This document shows positions 59,487 to 64,000 of a stretch of DNA of 64,000 nucleotides, piece by piece (the stretch's first letter is position 1; the number at the start of each line of letters is the position of its first letter). This DNA is from Bradyrhizobium sp. Tv2a-2 (lineage in GTDB: Bacteria > Pseudomonadota > Alphaproteobacteria > Rhizobiales > Xanthobacteraceae), in NCBI RefSeq assembly GCF_000472425.1, contig NZ_AXAI01000008.1, positions 248,001 through 312,000 of the forward strand, written 5' to 3'. A program made the translations under genes and the position numbers. The notes under the pieces were generated by a model. The model was given only the letters and a program-made list of their open reading frames with translations. It had not been told where the DNA came from and made no database searches.

Positions 59487-59811
59487 GACGCACCTCCCAA
59501 GCGCAACGCGTATCCGCGGTGGACAGGGCTGCGACTGTGCCCATCACATCCCTCTCGAATTGTCTTTTGCTTCTGCTCGACTTTCCACGGGATTGAGGCG
59601 GACGTCAAATGGCAAATGCAACTGTTGCGATGTCACGGCGGAACCGCGAGCGCAAGCATACTCGCCCGGTCGCGCGAGGCTGCATGCGGCCCGCGCGAAT
59701 CCGCCCGGCGTGAAGGTTCGCGCGTTTCAAACAAAGTTTCAAAAAATCTCGTGGGGAGAGGTGGATGCGAGTAGTGGTGGGGGCGTGGGTAAATTGAGGG
59801 GCCGTGGAGGC
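59487..59811. other. Intergenic region, importer promoter side
   Basis: About 325 nt between the importer operon start and the 3' end of the decarboxylase-like gene. The importer promoter should lie near 59490-59600; no consensus recognised. Confidence 0.35.
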
Positions 59812-60621
59812 CTATGCACGCGTTGTTTCCAGGGCTTTGAGATCCGTCACTGTGTAAGACATTGACCCCCTATAGCCCGCACCAACTCGCGTTGGCGCCA
59901 GGTCAGAGATCTCCTCGCCGTCTGCGACAGGCAGCGAAAGGTGACCTTCACCCATCCACACATTAACCAACTGCGTATTGTCCGTGGTGGCGATCACAAG
60001 CTCGTGGACTGCCGGATTATTATGTTGGCCGGCAGCCAGGCGTGGAAAATGACGCAAATTGACAATTGGCCGGTTTCCCAGGCCGAGCTTCGATAAGTTC
60101 TCCACCTTCTCGGTCAGCTTTACCTCTGCACGCGCCAGCCGTTGGCCAGCCGTCGATGCCGTTGCGGCGAAGCGGGCTCCGGCAACAACCTGGGGACCCG
60201 CCAGGTTCGCTGCGGCAAACGTACGGGTGACGTGAACGGCGCCGATACGCTTGGGAAAGCCCTGAATCAGGCCGCGCATCATTGCAGAATCATTGTCGAC
60301 GAAAATGTACGGACAGAACGCAATGGGTCTTGCGTCATGGAGCGCATCCACGAGGATGAAAAACTCGCGATACTGATAGCGTGCCGGGTCCAGCAGTTCA
60401 TCGTTTTCACCGGTGAACTGCCAATCGAAGAAGAGCGCGGTGGCATGGCCCGCAGCCGCGGGGTCGGGTGTGAGCCCGTCAGGCAATGTCGTAGCCACGA
60501 CTGCCGGATCAGCCCAGAACTCGACCATCAGGAAGTCGCCGGAGTAGTGCCAAGGTGGCGGCGGTGCGATGCAAGACAAGCCACGTGGTGACAGCGGTGT
60601 TGTGTAAGGCCTCGACATCAT
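59812..60621 (-). CDS. Acetoacetate-decarboxylase-like protein
   Basis: 269-aa protein from the ATG pair at 60621/60618 (GGAGAGA SD). ADC-family features are HYSGDFLMVEFWADPAVVA, a beta-rich core, and GLIQGFPKRIGAVHVTR, where the Lys corresponds to the Schiff-base Lys of acetoacetate decarboxylase. The real substrate may be a related beta-keto acid, as many members differ. It is 67 nt downstream of the PhoD gene on the same strand. Confidence 0.82.
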   Translation of the reverse strand: MMSRPYTTPLSPRGLSCIAPPPPWHYSGDFLMVEFWADPAVVATTLPDGLTPDPAAAGHATALFFDWQFTGENDELLDPARYQYREFFILVDALHDARPIAFCPYIFVDNDSAMMRGLIQGFPKRIGAVHVTRTFAAANLAGPQVVAGARFAATASTAGQRLARAEVKLTEKVENLSKLGLGNRPIVNLRHFPRLAAGQHNNPAVHELVIATTDNTQLVNVWMGEGHLSLPVADGEEISDLAPTRVGAGYRGSMSYTVTDLKALETTRA

Positions 60622-60687
60622 TCTCTCCATGCCGGCTCTATTGCCGCGTTGCGCCGTCACTTCGCATCCGGGCCACTTCCGGACATC

Positions 60688-62313
60688 CTAGGAATTCCGT
60701 GGAATTTCGTAGATCAGTGTCGGCTCCATTGTGTCGATCAACGCTGGATCCTGCGGCGGACGCCAGGTGAACAGCGAGAGAGTCAACTTGTCGGGCGTCA
60801 CATCGATAATTGTGAATCCATTCTTTTCGATCACCGGGAGCTGCTCGTCCGCGCCTATGAGCTCGGAACTGGATGCCTTGATGCCGTGAAAGAAGGAAGG
60901 GAACGCGTAATCGCCAGAACCCAGCGTACCCGTGGTGATCGTGTGGACTGGGCGATCGAGGACAAGCGGGCCGCTGCGCTTGATTCGGGTCACGGCCGAC
61001 GCGTGGTAGTCGCCCTGCACAATGACCGCGGACCGCTGCTTCTGTGTCGAGAGCGCCTTGATGAGCCGCTGATGCTGGCCGAACCAGCCCCGCTGCCACC
61101 CCGGCTTTTCCTTGGCAATGGTCAACTCGCCATTGTCGACCACGTCCGGGTACCACTCCCCGAGTTTTCCGGCCGAATGGGAAAACGGCAACGAGGGAAT
61201 GTGCAGCAGATGCGTCGTATCTTCTTCGGCTGCGGTTCTTTGGACGATCCAGTTTTCGACCCATTGCGGAATCATCCTGGCGTGATCTCCCGCGTAGTCG
61301 ACCCAGCGACGACAATCGTACATCAGTGCTTCCAGCAAATTGCCGTAGCGAAAGGCACCGAAGCCGGTGTTGGTTCCCGGAGCAAGCTTCGCCCGATCGC
61401 CTCCGGGCAACCAGTCCGGCCGGTTTCCGTCGGGCAGAAACTCCGGGTAGTACATGTGCTGGGTCTGCTCGACCCCTGCCGGACCATAGCTGTTGGGCGG
61501 CATCGTCGATAGCTCTTCATCGAACTCGTCATTTTCGAAGTTGTCGTGGTCGTCGGTGACAAAGAAGGCCGGGGTCGACCGCAGTGACGTGCCGTACAGG
61601 CCGGCTATCTGATAATCTGCCACCGCCTGGAAAATCGCGGCGTTGCGCGGGTGCATCATCGGCAGCGAGATATCGAGGGCGCCGCCGAAACGCGCCAAAA
61701 ACTTCTCCTGGAGGAATGCGGCGAACGGTTTGTTGAGCCACGTCCTGACATCCCAGTAGATGTGATCGCCATTTGCGAAGACCACATCGGGTTGGAAACC
61801 CATGCCGCGCGCGAGCAGGCGTCGCCGGGCTGTCATATCGAGCCAGAGTGTCTTGTCCTTCAGCAACGGCCCGTCAAAGCCGCCGCCACAAGTATAGGAG
61901 AGGATGCGCAGTCTTGTCGGTCTCGTGCCGGGAGCGGGAAATGTCTTCAGCGGCCAGGCGTCACACAAGGGCGCACCGTCCGCACCGACGATCCGCAATT
62001 CGTATTGCCTGTCTGGCGCGAGGCCGGAAACATCGAAGCGCCAGAACCGTCCCTCATCGTCGGTCCGTTGACCGGTGACGGAGCGTCGATCGATCGACAA
62101 CAGCGGCGCGCCCTTGAGCGGCGCCTTGAACGAGGTCTTTACGAGGAACCGCTCATGGTTGGCGGTCGGAACGATATGGTTGAGCGGGCCGGCATCCCAA
62201 CTTGCTCCCCACGCTTCACCAACCGAGAGCAGCCCGACCGCCGATGCGGTAGCGGCGGCACTCGTGTCGGTGATGAATTTGCGCCGGGTCAATTGCCAGA
62301 AGCTATTGTCCAT
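60688..62313 (-). CDS. PhoD-like alkaline phosphatase (Tat-exported)
   Basis: 541-aa phosphodiesterase/phosphatase of the PhoD family. A Tat signal with twin Arg is visible (QLTRRKFITDTSAAATASAV). The catalytic core includes RLRILSYTCGGGFDGPL, VFANGDHIYWDVR and FFVTDDHDNFENDEFDEELS (metal-binding Asp/Asn/His), and AVIVQGDYHASAVTRIKRSG. PhoD enzymes are Ca/Fe dependent. It is followed by the decarboxylase-like gene. A phosphate-starvation link is inferred. Confidence 0.9.
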   Translation of the reverse strand: MDNSFWQLTRRKFITDTSAAATASAVGLLSVGEAWGASWDAGPLNHIVPTANHERFLVKTSFKAPLKGAPLLSIDRRSVTGQRTDDEGRFWRFDVSGLAPDRQYELRIVGADGAPLCDAWPLKTFPAPGTRPTRLRILSYTCGGGFDGPLLKDKTLWLDMTARRRLLARGMGFQPDVVFANGDHIYWDVRTWLNKPFAAFLQEKFLARFGGALDISLPMMHPRNAAIFQAVADYQIAGLYGTSLRSTPAFFVTDDHDNFENDEFDEELSTMPPNSYGPAGVEQTQHMYYPEFLPDGNRPDWLPGGDRAKLAPGTNTGFGAFRYGNLLEALMYDCRRWVDYAGDHARMIPQWVENWIVQRTAAEEDTTHLLHIPSLPFSHSAGKLGEWYPDVVDNGELTIAKEKPGWQRGWFGQHQRLIKALSTQKQRSAVIVQGDYHASAVTRIKRSGPLVLDRPVHTITTGTLGSGDYAFPSFFHGIKASSSELIGADEQLPVIEKNGFTIIDVTPDKLTLSLFTWRPPQDPALIDTMEPTLIYEIPRNS

Positions 62314-62714
62314 TGTGTCCTCATCATTTGAGGAAGCAAATTATGCCTCCGGCGGCTCGTGGCTCGTTATGCGACCCAAGTCCCACGTCCTCAGGCGGTG
62401 CACTTTCCGATGTTGCTAAAGCTTTTTTCGCACCGTCACCATATTACATGCCGCCGAGGCAAACCCGTCAAGGATGCCCCTCATCAATCGCAATTGACCG
62501 CAGCAGTCATGCCCGCTTTTGGTCAAATTGAGAGGAACTCTGGATGAGCAAATCGCGTCCGCCGTGCCCCATGAACCGACCTCAGCGCGTCGCGCCTTCA
62601 CTTCGCGTCCGGGCCAAATAGCGGACAACCCGCTCGCCGTCATCAATTTCCGTCGGTTGCCAATCCGTCGTAGCGTGAGAGGCTGAAGCGTCAGAGCATT
62701 CTGTCAAAAAAGGT
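62314..62714. other. Intergenic region upstream of phoD-like gene
   Basis: About 400 nt between divergent genes. No Pho box was confidently identified; no coding frame supported. Confidence 0.35.
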
Positions 62715-62732
62715 TTGTTCAGGAGGCCGGTC

Positions 62733-63218
62733 GTGATCGTTCGGCGTTCCGTTGCATCAATCGCCTTGACACTAGCGCTAACTTTCTCTTCTGGGGCTTC
62801 GTGCGCAGAGCTTACAAAAGATGAGGCTTACACGATTGCGAGAGATGCATACATATATGCCTATCCCTTCATGATTGAGTACGTGACCGTCCGGCAGGCG
62901 GGCAACTACGCGGAGCCGACTGGAATTGTTGCCCAAGCTCCCGTCAATCAGTTCAGTCATGCGCGTGATGGAGTCGGCTTAGGGCCAGCAGACGTCATCC
63001 AATCACCTCGTCAGCATTATGAGGGAGGACGGCGGACCGCGACGCCAAGTGCTTTGGCGGTGCCGATGTTGATGGCGAAGTCGAGGGTGTGGGGTCTCGG
63101 ACCGGTAACTCACGTCGACGAGCTGACAAAGTCATCGTCCGGTGTCGAAACGATGCAGTCCGTCGGGGACGTCGTAGCCCCAGATTTCATACATGCGCGC
63201 GATGATATCCGCCATTAA
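62733..63218 (+). pseudogene. DUF1254 protein, N-terminal fragment
   Basis: Starts at GTG 62733 (AGGAGG SD), with a signal peptide (VIVRRSVASIALTLALTFSS) and then the DUF1254 start TKDEAYTIARDAYIYAYPFM, YVTVRQAGNY and APVNQFSHARDG. Resemblance ends near 62990. The remaining 70 codons are unrelated and overlap the antisense LysR gene. Full DUF1254 proteins exceed 400 aa, so this is a truncated remnant. Confidence 0.7.
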
Positions 63219-64000
63219 GCCGAGCTCCGGCATCTTGTCGCCAAGACGATAACTCATGATGATCGGCGAGGTCGCGGGCTCGACCAGTCGCTTGTAGCGC
63301 ACGCCTTCGACGCGCGACTTTTGCACAGAGACGGGAACGATGCAGACGCCTTCTTCGGCGGCGACCAGGCCGACGGCGATCTGGAGTTCGCGTGCCTCAT
63401 GCGCGATGCGTGGCTCGAGTCCGCGGTCGTGGAAGAGTGCAATCACCTGGTCAGCGTAGCCCGGCCGTGGCGCACGTGGGTAGAGAATGAGGCGCTCGTC
63501 CGCGAGCTGTTCGAGCGACACCGGGCCGCTTTGCTTCTCCAAGGGATGATCGATCGGCAATGCCGCCATCAAAGGCTCCTCGCGTAGTATTATGCGCCGG
63601 ACCTCGTCGTCATCGAAGCGCACGCGTCCGAAGCCGATGTCGATCCGGCCTTCCTTCAGGGCGCCGATCTGCTCGAGGCTGACGAGCTCGACAAGGTGGA
63701 GCTCGACCTCCGGCGCCGCTCGTCGAAATTCTCGGATGAGTTCGGGTAGATGCCCGTAGAGCACCGAACCCACGAAGCCGATGACGAATTGCCTTTTCTC
63801 GATCTTGAGTGCGCGCTTCATCATCGTGCGCATCTCTTCGACGCGCGACAGTACCTGGACGGCCTGTTCGTAGAAGAGCCGCCCCGGTTCGGTGAGCCTC
63901 AATGGCCGCGACGAGCGATCGATCAGTTCGGCTCCGACCTCGCCTTCGAGTTGCTGGATCTGCCGGCTCAGCGGCGGTTGTGCGATGTGCAGCCGGTCAG
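63132..64000 (-). CDS. LysR-family transcriptional regulator (partial, runs off the window)
   Basis: 3' 869 nt of a LysR gene. The visible part covers the end of the HTH (HIAQPPLSRQIQQLEGEVGA), the linker helix and a PBP2 effector domain (QFVIGFVGSVLYGHLPELIR; LKEGRIDIGFGRVRFDDDEV). The pattern resembles CatR/BenM-type regulators of aromatic catabolism. The start codon lies beyond 64000, and the C-terminus overlaps the DUF1254 remnant on the other strand. Confidence 0.9.
   Translation of the reverse strand, partial: DRLHIAQPPLSRQIQQLEGEVGAELIDRSSRPLRLTEPGRLFYEQAVQVLSRVEEMRTMMKRALKIEKRQFVIGFVGSVLYGHLPELIREFRRAAPEVELHLVELVSLEQIGALKEGRIDIGFGRVRFDDDEVRRIILREEPLMAALPIDHPLEKQSGPVSLEQLADERLILYPRAPRPGYADQVIALFHDRGLEPRIAHEARELQIAVGLVAAEEGVCIVPVSVQKSRVEGVRYKRLVEPATSPIIMSYRLGDKMPELGLMADIIARMYEIWGYDVPDGLHRFDTGR

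Noticed and set aside
1..64000. CRISPR arrays, rRNA operons, intact insertion sequences or integrases
   Set aside because: None was seen on either strand; only resolvase remnants and two scattered repeat copies.

Overview
The window looks like a chromosomal stretch of a Bradyrhizobium or close Nitrobacteraceae relative (Alphaproteobacteria). Coding GC is high. It carries rreB, a 14-codon mini-gene known from Bradyrhizobiaceae that has a 17-nt perfect anti-16S Shine-Dalgarno. It also has a DUF3551 protein, a DUF2934 protein, Tyr/Gly-rich secreted proteins, FixK/FNR boxes (TTGAT-N4-ATCAA) and a large exopolysaccharide locus. All assignments come from reading the sequence; no database search was run.

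Layout. (1) 1-3.1 kb: a Ni/Co-type permease, two secreted proteins, rlmB and tRNA-Tyr(GTA). (2) 3.3-7.6 kb: SLOG-like protein, SDR epimerase and acyltransferase-3 (an insert between two tRNAs), a YCII protein, rreB and tRNA-Gly(TCC). (3) 7.6-12.9 kb: an accessory strip with small secreted or lipo-proteins, a double-glycine leader peptide, a frameshifted serine-resolvase remnant and other debris, and two FNR-type palindromes. (4) 12.9-16.1 kb: a two-gene cassette encoding a PD-(D/E)XK - DGQHR - HEPN fusion that overlaps a D12-class DNA adenine methyltransferase. This is the best candidate for an undescribed defence system. (5) 16.3-25.2 kb: a catabolic cluster with Baeyer-Villiger monooxygenase (C-terminus frameshifted), VOC protein, CoA-transferase, TetR regulator, SDR, DUF5938-type dehydrogenase and acyl-CoA ligase. 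(6) 25.4-33.6 kb: small stress or envelope genes (DUF937, GlsB, YidB-like, DUF4126) behind a perfect FixK/FNR box, then LemA and an M48 protease.

(7) 33.6-48.1 kb: an exopolysaccharide cluster. It has a Wzy-like polymerase, GH16 glycanase, HAD hydrolase, phosphoribosyltransferase, flippase, GT-A glycosyltransferase, FkbM methyltransferase, Wzz-like chain-length protein, two glycosyltransferases, a GDP-mannose-3,5-epimerase-like SDR, an ExoY-type priming transferase and a LuxR-type regulator. Together these could build, polymerise, flip and trim a polysaccharide; no Wza-type outer-membrane exporter is in view. (8) 50.1-52.2 kb: a zinc metallopeptidase and an ATP-grasp ligase sharing an ATGA overlap. 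(9) 52.5-59.5 kb: a five-gene sugar-type ABC importer in which one permease is fused to a SMP-30-like beta-propeller and a second propeller gene lies beside it, suggesting coupled uptake and lactone hydrolysis. (10) 59.8-64 kb: acetoacetate-decarboxylase-like protein, Tat-exported PhoD phosphatase, a broken DUF1254 gene and a LysR regulator cut by the window edge.
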